Of a stretch of DNA of 64,000 nt, positions 45,353 to 55,321 are shown piece after piece. The DNA is from Gammaproteobacteria bacterium (GTDB taxonomy: Bacteria; Pseudomonadota; Gammaproteobacteria; Burkholderiales; Rhodocyclaceae). The first letter of the stretch is position 1. The number at the start of each line of letters is the position of its first letter. The DNA lies in assembly GCA_018825305.1 (NCBI GenBank), contig JAHJEO010000018.1, forward strand, positions 62,001 through 126,000. Reading direction: 5' to 3'. Below the pieces are notes generated by a model. The model did not search any database and was not told where the DNA came from. It saw nothing but the letters and a program-made list of their open reading frames with translations. The position numbers and the translations under genes were made by a program.

Positions 45353-46348
45353 CTAATCGGTCGCAGAGCGTTTCTCCCGAACCGGCAGCGGCCCCGGTTC
45401 CACGCGTTCGACCACGAAGGGATCGGAAGGCCCGTCGTCGGCCATCTTGACGATTCGCAATGAGTTGGCCATTTGCTCCATATTCTCAAACGCTCGCTTC
45501 GCCGATCTGGGCCAGGTGGTTGGTTCGGGCTGAGCGTTGTAGTCGTGGCCTTTTGGCATACCGAAAACCAAGCTGAACATTCGTCCGGGCGATAGCGTAG
45601 TCACATAGACGTAATTTCGCCCCATGTAGTCATTCATGGCATCGCGCACCCAGATGCGGCCATTGATCGTCACGATTTCCGGCGCGAGAGCGACGCGTCT
45701 GGCTTCAAGTTCCGCATCGCTGACGATGGGGTTATGACCGCGACGAGCCAAAGCTCGTTCAATGGACAACTTCTGGAAATGCAGCGAGCCCTGCTGAAGT
45801 GTTTCCGGGGTCGAGAACGTTCCTGTGATTTCGTCGGGCCTCAGGATGCGATAAGTCATCGTGAGGCCTGAAACATCACCACGACGGTTCATGCATCCCA
45901 GAAAGACGCAGTTTTCCCAGCCCATGCTGGCAACCGTCAGACTCCCCTTTTCTTGCTCCAGATATTTCTGCATCGCTGGGTCGGGGCTACGGGTGTTGGA
46001 GTAGGGTGAGAGCCAGGTAGTTAACGTTGGAGCGATATCTGGCATCTTCATTGTCACAATGAATTCGTCCATCTCGACACGAAGATGTTCCCCGGGGTTG
46101 AGTACTTTATCCGCAAGTATCTTCACGTGTGGATAAGAATAGGGCGGACTCGTTTCATACAAGCGCCTCAGCGCCAGAATGTCCTCGCGGTTGATGCCAT
46201 AGCGTTTCATGCGTTCATAGATGGCGTCTTTCTGTTCCTTGTATCGTTTCAAACGCTCGGTTGCGGCAGGATCCGCAGCCAGCGTCTGAAACGAGAAGGC
46301 TGCAAGCACGACGAGCGCTCCTGCCCTGAGGTTGTTAAGAAGTCCCAT
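45353..46348 (-). CDS. exported protein of unknown function following fhaB (candidate immunity/accessory)
   Basis: 331 aa beginning two bases after the fhaB stop. Signal peptide MGLLNNLRAGALVVLAAFSFQTLAA. The mature part has four or more blocks without recognisable motifs, one Cys pair (NCVFLGC) and a charged C-terminus. Its placement directly behind the toxin-like tail of fhaB is that of an immunity gene, and a periplasmic location fits a tail that looks like a lipase. I do not recognise the family. Confidence 0.55.
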   Translation of the reverse strand: MGLLNNLRAGALVVLAAFSFQTLAADPAATERLKRYKEQKDAIYERMKRYGINREDILALRRLYETSPPYSYPHVKILADKVLNPGEHLRVEMDEFIVTMKMPDIAPTLTTWLSPYSNTRSPDPAMQKYLEQEKGSLTVASMGWENCVFLGCMNRRGDVSGLTMTYRILRPDEITGTFSTPETLQQGSLHFQKLSIERALARRGHNPIVSDAELEARRVALAPEIVTINGRIWVRDAMNDYMGRNYVYVTTLSPGRMFSLVFGMPKGHDYNAQPEPTTWPRSAKRAFENMEQMANSLRIVKMADDGPSDPFVVERVEPGPLPVREKRSATD

Positions 46349-46350
46349 GC

Positions 46351-49300
46351 TTACTTGGCCTCCGGTGCAAGGTTGTGCCAGTTGGCCGGCAGGGTGTGCG
46401 GGCTTTGCTGAATGGTGCAGAAGCTGCTCGACAGGCAGGGCGCGGAGATTAGCGAAGTGAAGAAATTCAAAGGCTCGGTGAGCGCGCGCAGGCCCACGAT
46501 CTGGGGCACCAGATCGTTCGAGTTGTCGCGATAGCGATTTTCTTCGTTGACAGCGTCGCCAATGCCCTTCTGACGCATTACGTAGTCGGTAACAATCTTG
46601 TTATTCGCCCCTGCGTGAAAAACGACTGAGTTTTTTTCCAGTTCGGCGATACTCGACCCCACCGCCGCCTGTACATACTCCGGCCCGCCGCGGCTGTGCG
46701 CCACCCAGTCCACTTTCCGGTTGCCCGTCTGAATCGCCTCCTGCTGGGCACGCAGGCCCAGCACCGATTCCGACTCGACGCCCATCTTCGTCAGGGAGGC
46801 GCTCCAGAGATCCGACCAGAAACCTGTGGTCGGGGCGTAGGACAGCGTGTAGCGATCGACGGGGAGGTATGGATCATGATCGACGGGGGTGTATGGATTG
46901 TTGGTGCGTTGAGCTTCGCTGATAGCCTTCTGCTTCGCCTCCGCCGCCGCATCCACATGCGTGAGCATCAAGCCAGTCGCATAGTCCGGCGGGTTGTTCA
47001 TGCCGTTGCGTGCCCACCACTGCGTCACTATGGCGTAGTTGCCGTTTTCGTTCACGTTGGCCAACGCCAGGGCTTCGGTGCCGAATTTCATCGCGAGGTA
47101 GGCGTCCCGGGTGTTGTTTGGATTGACCACGCCATAGGGATCGGAATCGTAACGATCCGGCCCCCTGACGAAGCGGCTGTCGCTTGTTCGGACATTGGCA
47201 TTCGCGGTCTTGATGGGGTCGAGATAGGACTGTAGCTCTTCCTTGTGTGCTTGCGTCAGACTTCCTGATTTATCGCTCGATGCAGCCAGCCGCGCATCGG
47301 CTGCAGCGTAGGTTCCGAGATTCTTGTATAGATCGCGAGTCATGTCGGCACAACCGGCCGTCGTACTGAGCTCACCGTCGCAGGCCGCGTGGAATTCTGC
47401 GTCGCGCCGCAAATCCTCGGCATTCCACTTGTCGATCTCCGCCTGCGCCGCCTGTTCGCAGCTATCATCCTCGCAGTTCTTGAGTTTCTCCCGCGCCGTG
47501 GCCCGCAAGGCATTCTCTGGATGGGATAGGTAGTTGTTCGCTACCTCATTGAGTGCCGAAGCCGCCCCCGCTGTCCCGCCCACGACAGCCCCGACCGCCG
47601 TGCTCGCCGCGTCGGTGATCGCGGTGGCGAGCGGGCCGTCGATGCCGGCGTTCCTGAGCGCCTCGCTCACTGCCGGGGCGGTGAGCGTGCCGGCGGCGGC
47701 ACCCGCTGCGCCGCTTGCGCCGCCGGTCAGTCCGCCGATCAGGGCGTGCGCGGCAAGCCGCGCCGTGCCATTGGCGCCCCACAGGCTTTCGAGGTCTTTG
47801 GCTTCCTGTTCCCGGCCCTGTGCGCGCAGCGCCTGGGCTTCGTCGAGCCGGCTGGTGGCGTAATCGCCCACGGCCTTGGAGGCCTGCTGCCCAAAGCTCT
47901 GCGTGATGACCGCCTGGGCATTGATTTCCTTCTGCACTTTCTGCGCATCGAAGATTCTGCCGATGCCGGTTTCGTCGTCGCTGGTTCTGGCGTCCGCGTT
48001 CCCGGCGATGCCGGAGATGGCGGCGAGCGTTGCGCTCCCCGCCTTGTTACCGTCCTTGCCGATGCCGGCGCTGGTGCCGCCGGGGATGAGCCTGCCGTCG
48101 AAGCTCGTGCCGACACCGAGGCTTACGCTGGCGGATTTGGCTTGGTATTCGGCCTGGTTCCGGATGTCGGCGAGGGTGAGTTCGCCGCCGGTCTCGAAGC
48201 GGTTGCGGTTCTCGTCGAGGGCGGCCTGCCTGCTGGTGATGGCGCCGCCCTTGAGGTCGGTATTACCCGCGACATTCACCTGGAAGCCGCCGTCGCCGGC
48301 CCTGATCCCGGATTGTTCATTGACGCTGGCGTAGGTGCTGGCGATCTTGCTCAGGCTGCTGCTCACGCTGCCGCCGACGGTGCCGGGGCCAATCGGCACG
48401 CTGATGCTGAAGCCGCTGCTCTTTTGTTGGCTGGCGTAGCTGCTCGTGTCCTGCAAACTTTCGATATTGAGATTGCCGCCGATGTCGGCAATCACCTGCC
48501 GGCCTTCGACAGTCGCCCCCTTGAGGGTCGTATCCGCCCCCGAGCTCAGACTCGCCGTCCCAACAGCGCTCTGCGTTCCTGCGGAAACTTTTGCGTTGGT
48601 CCAGGTCGTGTCCTGTCCGCTGCTCGATCCGCTGCTCTGGCTCGCGCTCGCCGTGGCCGAAATCCCCACGCCCTGGCCCGGCCCGACACCGATCCCCACC
48701 CCGATGCTCGCGCTGCTGCCGCTCGAACTGGATTGGCTGCTCGACGTATTGGCCGCCGCCAGCAGGGCGATGTTGCCGGTGGCGGACAGATCGACATCAT
48801 TCCCCGCCGTGATCGTGCCGCCCTGACTCACGAGGTCGCCGCCGGTGGCACGTATCGACAGGTCCCGGCCCGCTGCGACGGTGCTGCCGGCGGCGGTGTC
48901 GCTCGTCTGGGTGGTGGTGCTCCGGCTCTTGCTGCTGCCGACGCTGATCCCCACATTCACGCTGGCGGCTTTGGCCGGATCGAACCCCGCCGGACCGCTT
49001 ACCGCATCCAGCGCATTCTTCCCGGCCAAGCCCGCCGTCGCGGCGGCCAGCGCCTGCATGCGCGGGTCCGAAGTCTGGCCCGCTGCCTGCCCCAAGGCCT
49101 GAACGGTCTGCGCGGCCGTGACGAGCGAATTGGCTACCCCGATGCTCAAGCCGCTCTGCTCACTCTGCGTCGTCGTGGAACTGCTCCGGATATTCCGCGC
49201 CTCCTGAATCTGCACCGTCTTCGCCGCGACATCGATCCTGCCCCCCGGCGCCAGCACCTCGCTGCCGGTCTGGGCGTAGGCATTTCCTGCCCGGATCGTC

Positions 49301-52300
49301 ACATCCCCCCGGGTACTGCCCACCGTGCTGGCGGCTGCCGTCGTGCCGCTGCCTTGTTCCTCGGTGCTCTGCTTGCGGCTGCCGACGAAGATGCCACCCC
49401 CGCCGAAACTCACGCCGGACCGGCTCTTGGCCTCGAAGCTGCTGGACGTGTCGGTGTTGGTCGCCGCCTCCAGCCTCACGTCGTTGCCGGCCGTCAGCGT
49501 TGTTCCCCCATCCGAAACAACGCTCGACCCTCTGACCCCAATATCCCGCCCCGCCTGCACGGTAACTGTCTGGCCGCCGAGGCTGCTCGCCAGCGCGGTC
49601 GTCCGGCTGCTGCTGCCGTTGCGCGTCTCGCTCTCCCTGCCGGCGAAGACGCCGCCGCCCTTGGTCTCATAGTGGTGGGCTTCGTCGAGGCTCTGGCTGG
49701 CTTCGCCCGACCGGATCGCCACGTCGCGCCCGGCCGTCACATTCAGCGCGCCTGCCGTGCTGGTGACTTGCGCCGCCCGCGCGCTCACGTCCCGTCCCGC
49801 CGCCAGCGTCAGGTCGCCCTGGGTCTGGATCGACGTGCCTGTCTCCGTGCTGCGGGATTCGGCCAGCCGGTTGCGCGCATCCCAGACGACGGTATTGCCG
49901 TTGCTTTCCGTGACCGTACCGAGCTTGAGGTCGTTGCCCGCCAACAGCGTGGCGCCGCCCCGGCTTTGCAGCGTGGCGGCGATCAGGTTCATATCCCGCC
50001 CGGCGCTGGCCAGCAGGGTGCCGCCGGGATTCGTCACGTAGAGGCCGGCGATGCGATCCAGCGTCGTGTTGCCGCCCTGGGCGTTGGCATTGCTGCGGGT
50101 GGTGCTTTGCACCGTAAGGTCGCGCCCGGCCGCAATCGCCAGGCTGTCGCCTGCCTGGATCGTCCCGCCCAGATTCAGCAGATCCCGCTGGGCCTGGAGA
50201 TCGACCGCACTCCCCTGAATCCGCCCGAGGTTCGCGACGTTCTCCGCAGTGAGCGAAACCAGCGTGCGCCCGGCAATCGTGCCGCCGTTCTGGAGATCAC
50301 CCGCCAGATTCAACTGGACGCTCTCCCCCGCCAGCAGCGCGCCCGTCGGCGCCAGATCGCCGTCGCGAACCCGCACATACACCTGCGGCACCAGCGCCGT
50401 CGTCTGACTGCCATCCGGCAGGGTGACCATCCGCTCCACCAGCCAGACGATGTCGCTGGTCAGCTGGGCCATCTGTTCGGCCGTGAGGGCGACGCCGGGG
50501 ACGAGTTGGTGGGCCCGGGCGAAGAGAACGCCTTGCTCCATCAGCGCCCGAAACTGGGCCTCGTCGCTGGCGTAGCCGTCGAGGAAGCGCCGGCCGGTGA
50601 GGCTTGCCACTTGTTCGCGAATCAGCTTCTGCTCGTAGAACCCATCGCCCAGGCGCTTCTGCGTCAGGGCCGGGTCCAGCGCCAGCGCCTGGAGCATGAA
50701 GTCCGAGCCGAGCCAGCTGCGGTAGCTGGCGAAGCGGGGGTCGGTTTCGATGAGGTAGCGCGTACCGGCGGATGAGCGGCTGAAGAGGCTGCTGCCGGGC
50801 AGCGCCGCCAGGGGCGTCGCGGCCACGGCGGTGCCGCTGCCGGTGGGGGCGGTGTTCTGCTGGTAGAGCGTGGGGGCGAGGCTCAGGCTCTGCGTACTGG
50901 GCGCCGGAGCGTAGCCGGCGGTGCTGGTGCCGACGTAGTCGTTGTTCGAGCCGGAAGGCTGGACGGCGAAATAGTAGGTGGAGCTGCCGACGTCGCTGGT
51001 GGTGCGCGTGCCGGTGACGTCGGTGTTGGTGAGGCTGCCCAGGCTGGCGGTCAGCAAGCCGCCGGCGATGATCCGGCTTTTGTCATTGAGGAGGGTGGCG
51101 GCGGTGAGACTCATGGTGCCGCCGGCGAGGATCTGGGCCGGATCGCTCTGGCTGACCTGGGTCTCGGTGACGCTGCGGGTGAAGTTGTAGTGGTACCAGT
51201 ATTGATAGCCGCCGCCGCCGATCAGGGCGCAGTAGAGGGCGTCGCGCACGCAGGCGTAGTAGCTGGCGGTGGGGTAGCGGGTGCCGGCGCCGGCGCCCTG
51301 GTATTCGTTCACGGTGGCGCTGGAGACGGTGGCGACCTGGGTGGCGAAGTGTTCGTTGGTGTTGGTGATGTCGAGAGCGGCGAGGTCGAGGTTGCCGAGG
51401 GATTCGATGGTGGCGCTGGCGTTGGCGAGCGTGGTGGCCGAGCCGGTGGCATAACCATTGGCGTCGAGGGCGCCGCCGATCTTCAGGTCGCCGGCGCTGA
51501 AGATGAGAGCGTGCTCGCGGTTCTGGATCGTGCCGGCGCCGAGGTCGAGGCGGCTGCGGGCGGCGATGACCGGGGCCTGGCCGCCTTCGGCCAGATTGTT
51601 GAGGGTGGTGGCACCGATGGCGAGGTGGTCGCCATAGAGACGACCGCTGCCGAGGTTGCTCAGGGTGGCGGCGGTGATGCGGGTTGCGCCGCCGTCGATA
51701 AGACCGCGGTTGGTGAGGGTGCCGGTGACGGCGAGGGTGAGGTTGCTGCCGAGCAGCTGGCCGGTGGATGGGTTGTCCAGTGCGGCGGCGCGCAGGGTGA
51801 GCGTGCCACCGGCCTGGAGGGTGATGGGGTTGGTGAAGGTGCCGGCGGTTTCGAAGTCGAGGTTGCCGCCGGCTTGCAGGGTACCGGCGTGGGTGTAGTC
51901 CTGCGCGAGCTTGATGCTGGTGTCGCCCTGGCTGAGCAGGGTGCCGGTGCTGGCGAGGCTGTCGGCGGTGAGGGCAAGCTTGCCGCTGGCGGCAATGGTG
52001 GCGGAGGCGGCGTTCTCCAGCCGGCCGTCCACCGTGACGATGACGTCGCCGGCACTGGCGCCGATGGCTCCGGCGTTGCGCACGCCGAGGCCGGCTTCGG
52101 TGCCGACGAGGATGATCTTGCCGGCATACATGCCGCCGAGCGCGGCGACGTCGATGGCGTAGGCGGGGGTGGCGCCACTGCCAGCCGAGGTGGTAATGGG
52201 CGTGGCGGTGTTGTTGTCGGCATCGACCTGGTTGGGGCCGGTGGTGACCTTGAGATGGTTGGCCCAGATGCCGGCGTTGACCTGGACGGCGCGGGCGATG

Positions 52301-52878
52301 AGGTCGGCGGTGTCGGTGGTGCTGGCGTCCATTCCGGCACCGGTGATGGCGATGGTGCCGCCCTGGACGCGGTAGCCGTCGAGGTTGCCGCCATTGACGA
52401 TGGGGGTGCCGGTGGTCAGCGTGGCGCGGCTGGCGTTGATGAAGCCGCAGCCGTCGCAGCTGATGCCGGCCGGGTTGGCGATGACGACCTGGGCGCGGCT
52501 GCCGGCGACCTCCACGTAGCCACCCAGCAGGCTGGGGTTGCTGGACTGGACTTCGTTGAGGATGACGCGGGCGCTGCCGGCGGCGAGCCAGGGGTTGCCC
52601 TGCACCCAGCCGCCCAACTGGGTCTGGACGTTGGTGCGCGAGTTGTTGAGGATGGCGCCGGGCCGCTGGACGTCGAACTGGCTGTAGGTGTTGCGCGAGA
52701 CGCCGGCGGCGCTGGGCGTCTGGATATCCACTTGCGGCACGCCGTTGGCGGCATTGAGCACCGTGGGCCGCTGGTTCGCCGGCGCCGTGGGCGCGGCGAC
52801 GATCTGGGCGTGGGCCGCAAGCGGTGCGAGGATGGCGGCGAGCAGTAGCAGCGGCTTGCGCATGGGCGGGTTCCTCAT
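46351..52878 (-). CDS. two-partner secretion exoprotein, FhaB/CdiA-like
   Basis: 2175 aa. Signal peptide (to about Ala24); TPS domain with the ANPAGISCDGCGFIN motif near 134-148; long beta-helical haemagglutinin repeats; Ser/Gly-rich block near 1390-1420; Gly/Ala-rich transmembrane-like pretoxin (GGLTGGASGAAGAAAG) and a NNYL motif near 1781 where CDI toxins usually diverge. The tail contains VDWVAHSRGGPEYV, a nucleophile elbow with Ser2062, suggesting an alpha/beta-hydrolase (lipase-like) effector. It is secreted by the FhaC-like partner, whose gene ends two bases upstream. Start 52878; Met6 (52863) is an alternative. Confidence 0.88.
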   Translation of the reverse strand: MRNPPMRKPLLLLAAILAPLAAHAQIVAAPTAPANQRPTVLNAANGVPQVDIQTPSAAGVSRNTYSQFDVQRPGAILNNSRTNVQTQLGGWVQGNPWLAAGSARVILNEVQSSNPSLLGGYVEVAGSRAQVVIANPAGISCDGCGFINASRATLTTGTPIVNGGNLDGYRVQGGTIAITGAGMDASTTDTADLIARAVQVNAGIWANHLKVTTGPNQVDADNNTATPITTSAGSGATPAYAIDVAALGGMYAGKIILVGTEAGLGVRNAGAIGASAGDVIVTVDGRLENAASATIAASGKLALTADSLASTGTLLSQGDTSIKLAQDYTHAGTLQAGGNLDFETAGTFTNPITLQAGGTLTLRAAALDNPSTGQLLGSNLTLAVTGTLTNRGLIDGGATRITAATLSNLGSGRLYGDHLAIGATTLNNLAEGGQAPVIAARSRLDLGAGTIQNREHALIFSAGDLKIGGALDANGYATGSATTLANASATIESLGNLDLAALDITNTNEHFATQVATVSSATVNEYQGAGAGTRYPTASYYACVRDALYCALIGGGGYQYWYHYNFTRSVTETQVSQSDPAQILAGGTMSLTAATLLNDKSRIIAGGLLTASLGSLTNTDVTGTRTTSDVGSSTYYFAVQPSGSNNDYVGTSTAGYAPAPSTQSLSLAPTLYQQNTAPTGSGTAVAATPLAALPGSSLFSRSSAGTRYLIETDPRFASYRSWLGSDFMLQALALDPALTQKRLGDGFYEQKLIREQVASLTGRRFLDGYASDEAQFRALMEQGVLFARAHQLVPGVALTAEQMAQLTSDIVWLVERMVTLPDGSQTTALVPQVYVRVRDGDLAPTGALLAGESVQLNLAGDLQNGGTIAGRTLVSLTAENVANLGRIQGSAVDLQAQRDLLNLGGTIQAGDSLAIAAGRDLTVQSTTRSNANAQGGNTTLDRIAGLYVTNPGGTLLASAGRDMNLIAATLQSRGGATLLAGNDLKLGTVTESNGNTVVWDARNRLAESRSTETGTSIQTQGDLTLAAGRDVSARAAQVTSTAGALNVTAGRDVAIRSGEASQSLDEAHHYETKGGGVFAGRESETRNGSSSRTTALASSLGGQTVTVQAGRDIGVRGSSVVSDGGTTLTAGNDVRLEAATNTDTSSSFEAKSRSGVSFGGGGIFVGSRKQSTEEQGSGTTAAASTVGSTRGDVTIRAGNAYAQTGSEVLAPGGRIDVAAKTVQIQEARNIRSSSTTTQSEQSGLSIGVANSLVTAAQTVQALGQAAGQTSDPRMQALAAATAGLAGKNALDAVSGPAGFDPAKAASVNVGISVGSSKSRSTTTQTSDTAAGSTVAAGRDLSIRATGGDLVSQGGTITAGNDVDLSATGNIALLAAANTSSSQSSSSGSSASIGVGIGVGPGQGVGISATASASQSSGSSSGQDTTWTNAKVSAGTQSAVGTASLSSGADTTLKGATVEGRQVIADIGGNLNIESLQDTSSYASQQKSSGFSISVPIGPGTVGGSVSSSLSKIASTYASVNEQSGIRAGDGGFQVNVAGNTDLKGGAITSRQAALDENRNRFETGGELTLADIRNQAEYQAKSASVSLGVGTSFDGRLIPGGTSAGIGKDGNKAGSATLAAISGIAGNADARTSDDETGIGRIFDAQKVQKEINAQAVITQSFGQQASKAVGDYATSRLDEAQALRAQGREQEAKDLESLWGANGTARLAAHALIGGLTGGASGAAGAAAGTLTAPAVSEALRNAGIDGPLATAITDAASTAVGAVVGGTAGAASALNEVANNYLSHPENALRATAREKLKNCEDDSCEQAAQAEIDKWNAEDLRRDAEFHAACDGELSTTAGCADMTRDLYKNLGTYAAADARLAASSDKSGSLTQAHKEELQSYLDPIKTANANVRTSDSRFVRGPDRYDSDPYGVVNPNNTRDAYLAMKFGTEALALANVNENGNYAIVTQWWARNGMNNPPDYATGLMLTHVDAAAEAKQKAISEAQRTNNPYTPVDHDPYLPVDRYTLSYAPTTGFWSDLWSASLTKMGVESESVLGLRAQQEAIQTGNRKVDWVAHSRGGPEYVQAAVGSSIAELEKNSVVFHAGANNKIVTDYVMRQKGIGDAVNEENRYRDNSNDLVPQIVGLRALTEPLNFFTSLISAPCLSSSFCTIQQSPHTLPANWHNLAPEAK
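49912..50763 (-). repeat. 852-base direct repeat, copy within fhaB
   Basis: Parental copy of the sequence at 44325-45176. It encodes RYLIETDPRFASYRSW through TLLAGNDLKLGT of the exoprotein stalk. Confidence 0.85.
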
Positions 52879-52880
52879 GT

Positions 52881-54695
52881 TCAGAACGTCCAGTTTAGGT
52901 TGAAGCCGGCGACGTGCTCGGCGGTCTTGAAGCCTTTGGGCTTGTCGATGGGCTGACCGGCGAAGGCGTCATAGCTGAACCCTTTCCAGGCGCCGCGCAG
53001 GCCGACGACGGCGCCGGCCAGCCGGGTGCCTGCCAGCGCGTGGCTGCCGGGGCCGGCAACTTCGCCGTGGTCGAGGCCGAGGTAGAGTTCGGCGCCGGTC
53101 TGGCCGAGAGACCAGCCGAGGTCGTTGCGCAGGGTCCAGCCGCGTTCGGCGGAAAGCACGGTTTCGCCGTCGAGGCCGCGCACGGTGTAGCGCCCGCCGA
53201 TGGCGAAGCGGTCCTGCGGCACCAGCGCCGTGCGGTCCCATTGGGCGCGCACGGCGGCGGCGTAGCGCAGGCGCTGCCCGCCGAACGCGAAGGGCAGGTT
53301 CAGTCGCAAGTCGGCGATGACGAGTTCAGGCCGCGAGCTGCCTTCGCCGAAGGCTTCCTCGGGAGCATGCAGGGTTTCGAAGGCGCCGCTGCCGAAGCGC
53401 CAGGCGAGGTCGGCGTCGAGCGTGGCGGCGCCGATGAATTCGCGGTGCGACAGGCCGGCTTCGAGCCCGGCTTGGCGGCGGCGCTGCACCTCGACTTCGG
53501 TGTCGTCGATGAAGTTCCTGGAGGCGCGGTACCAGCCGCGAACCGAGAGGGTAGTCTTGCGGGCGGCGTCGCGATAGACGAGACGCGCGAGCTTGATGTC
53601 GGCGTTGCGGCTGTCGCCGCTGTAGAGGTAGGTCTGATTGGCGCCGGCCACCGACTGGCGGTAGCGGTTGCCGCTGGCGTTGAAGGCAAGCAGCCAGTAG
53701 TCGAACGGTACCGAGTAGTGGGCGACGTAGCCGCGCGTGCCGTGCGCTCCGCCGCCGTCGTCGAAGCGGCCTCCGGCGTCGCCGGTGCGGCCGAGGTAGA
53801 GCAGGTCGTCGAGGCCGAGGGGCCGGTCGAAGGAGAGGATGAGGCCGGCCTGGGTCTTGCCGGTGGCTTTGGAGCCGCCGTCGTCGAGGGATAGGCTGGC
53901 GCGCAGCGGGAAGCCCTGCTTCCAGGCGACGACGAGGTCGCTTTCGCCGGGACGGGCCTCGGCGCCGTCAGCCGCGTCGGCCGGCTCGATGCGGATGTCG
54001 GCTTCGGCGCTGGGCACGCGCTTGAGGTTTTCCAGACCATGCTCGATGTCGCGCAGGTCGAGCAGGTTGCCCGGCCGGGCCGGGACGGCGTTGGCCAGGG
54101 TTCGGTGCGGTCCCGAACCTTCAGCCAGGCGGACGGCGCGGATACGGCCGGGGACGATAGTCAGCTCCAGCGTGCCGCCGGAAAGATCCTGCGGCGCGGC
54201 GAGTACGCGCGTGGTGACGTAGCCGCGGGCGACGATGGCGCTCTGGATACGCCCCATCACCACGTTGACGCCGCGCGTGCCGAGGCAGCGACCTTTGGCG
54301 GGGTCTGCTTTGCCGTCAGTCGTGCGATTCGCGGCTTCCGCCGCCCAGATTTCCCAAGTCGGGCGATCCAGCTCCGTGGTCTTGAGCACGATGCGGTTTA
54401 TGACGAAGCATGGCGATTCTTTCGCCGGCAGCAGGCCGGCCGCCGCCGTCGTGGGACGTTCCAGGCGCACGTCGGGCACTTGTTCGCGCTGCTGGCGCAA
54501 GGCGCGCTCTCGCTCCTGCTGGCGCAGGAGTTCGTCGGTGACCGCCGCCGCCGCGGCCGGCAAGGCCAGCAGCAGCCAGGCGATGGGCGCGCCCAGCGGT
54601 CTGATGCGCCGTGCGGTCGATGCCCACACCGCTCCAGCCCCACGGGCGAGCCGCGCGGCCAGGTGGCCCCTTAGCGCGGTGGCCCGATTGAACAT
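52881..54695 (-). CDS. two-partner secretion outer-membrane transporter, FhaC/ShlB-like
   Basis: 604 aa. A long N-terminal region with a hydrophobic export segment (about 38-52), a Gln/Arg-rich helix (DELLRQQERERALRQQREQ), POTRA domains (about 95-255, including VVMGRIQSAIVARGYVTTRV), then a 16-strand barrel with the YTVRGL motif (FAIGGRYTVRGLDGE) and a terminal Phe (NLNWTF) recognised by the Bam complex. It exports the adjacent FhaB-like protein. The export signal is unusually far from the start, so a downstream start may be used. Confidence 0.9.
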   Translation of the reverse strand: MFNRATALRGHLAARLARGAGAVWASTARRIRPLGAPIAWLLLALPAAAAAVTDELLRQQERERALRQQREQVPDVRLERPTTAAAGLLPAKESPCFVINRIVLKTTELDRPTWEIWAAEAANRTTDGKADPAKGRCLGTRGVNVVMGRIQSAIVARGYVTTRVLAAPQDLSGGTLELTIVPGRIRAVRLAEGSGPHRTLANAVPARPGNLLDLRDIEHGLENLKRVPSAEADIRIEPADAADGAEARPGESDLVVAWKQGFPLRASLSLDDGGSKATGKTQAGLILSFDRPLGLDDLLYLGRTGDAGGRFDDGGGAHGTRGYVAHYSVPFDYWLLAFNASGNRYRQSVAGANQTYLYSGDSRNADIKLARLVYRDAARKTTLSVRGWYRASRNFIDDTEVEVQRRRQAGLEAGLSHREFIGAATLDADLAWRFGSGAFETLHAPEEAFGEGSSRPELVIADLRLNLPFAFGGQRLRYAAAVRAQWDRTALVPQDRFAIGGRYTVRGLDGETVLSAERGWTLRNDLGWSLGQTGAELYLGLDHGEVAGPGSHALAGTRLAGAVVGLRGAWKGFSYDAFAGQPIDKPKGFKTAEHVAGFNLNWTF

Positions 54696-55102
54696 TTGTG
54701 TTGTCCCCTGACGGCCCGCGGGGAAGGACCGCTTGACTCTCTTCTTGTTATTGATCGCCGGAATGCATCCGGTCTGTTTATTCGAATGGGATGCTGCCCG
54801 GGCACTGCGGTGCTGTCCAGAAAAATTGGTTTCTGACAGGATTGGTTTTGTGTATGGCCCAGACGGGGCGGTTTACCTTGGACTCTCTGGTTGGCACCTG
54901 CGCCAATCCGGCCCTCAATTCCATGCAAAATATTACTTGGCATGTCGCCGGGTTTGACGTAAGGTGGCGGGGCATTCGATTCAGGCAGTCGTTGTCCGGT
55001 AGTTGTTGCCCCCCGGGGTTTCGGTTTTACCAGTCCCATCTACCTTTCTCGCTTGCGTTCCGGGCTCAGGTCCGACACATCTCATTTTTTAAGGAAAGCA
55101 AC
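54696..55102. other. 407-base gene-free region between fhaC and csp
   Basis: Holds the divergent control regions of the fhaC-fhaB operon (minus) and the cold-shock gene (plus). An AGGGGAC ribosome site precedes the fhaC ATG. I could not pick a convincing fha promoter. The short open frames here lack ribosome sites. Confidence 0.5.
54937..54965 (+). promoter_or_regulatory. candidate promoter for the cold-shock gene
   Basis: TTGGCA, 17-base spacer, TAAGGT. It would give an untranslated leader of about 130 bases, the usual length for cold-shock mRNAs. Confidence 0.45.
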
Positions 55103-55306
55103 ATGGCAACTGGTACCGTCAAGTGGTTCAACGACGCTAAGGGCTTCGGCTTCATCACCCCGGACGGCGGTGGCGAGGATCTCTTCGCGCACTTCTCCGA
55201 AATCCAGGGCAGCGGCTTCAAGTCCCTGCAAGAAGGTCAGAAAGTGAACTTCGAGGTCAAGATGGGCCCGAAGGGTCAACAGGCCTCCGCGATCAAGCCG
55301 ATGTAA
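55103..55306 (+). CDS. cold-shock protein (CspA family)
   Basis: 67 aa, a single cold-shock domain with RNP1 KGFGFI and RNP2 DLFAHF. It binds single-stranded RNA/DNA as an RNA chaperone. Strong ribosome site AAGGAAAGC seven bases upstream, long predicted 5' leader, and a strong terminator after it, so it is a single-gene transcript. Confidence 0.97.
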   Translation: MATGTVKWFNDAKGFGFITPDGGGEDLFAHFSEIQGSGFKSLQEGQKVNFEVKMGPKGQQASAIKPM

Positions 55307-55321
55307 TTTCGGCGCATCGCC

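Noticed and set aside
47746-50775. Plus-strand open frame of about 1000 codons opposite fhaB
   Set aside because: Arg/Gly/Ala/His-rich antisense shadow of the repetitive exoprotein gene. It has no domain signal and is explained by GC-rich codon use.
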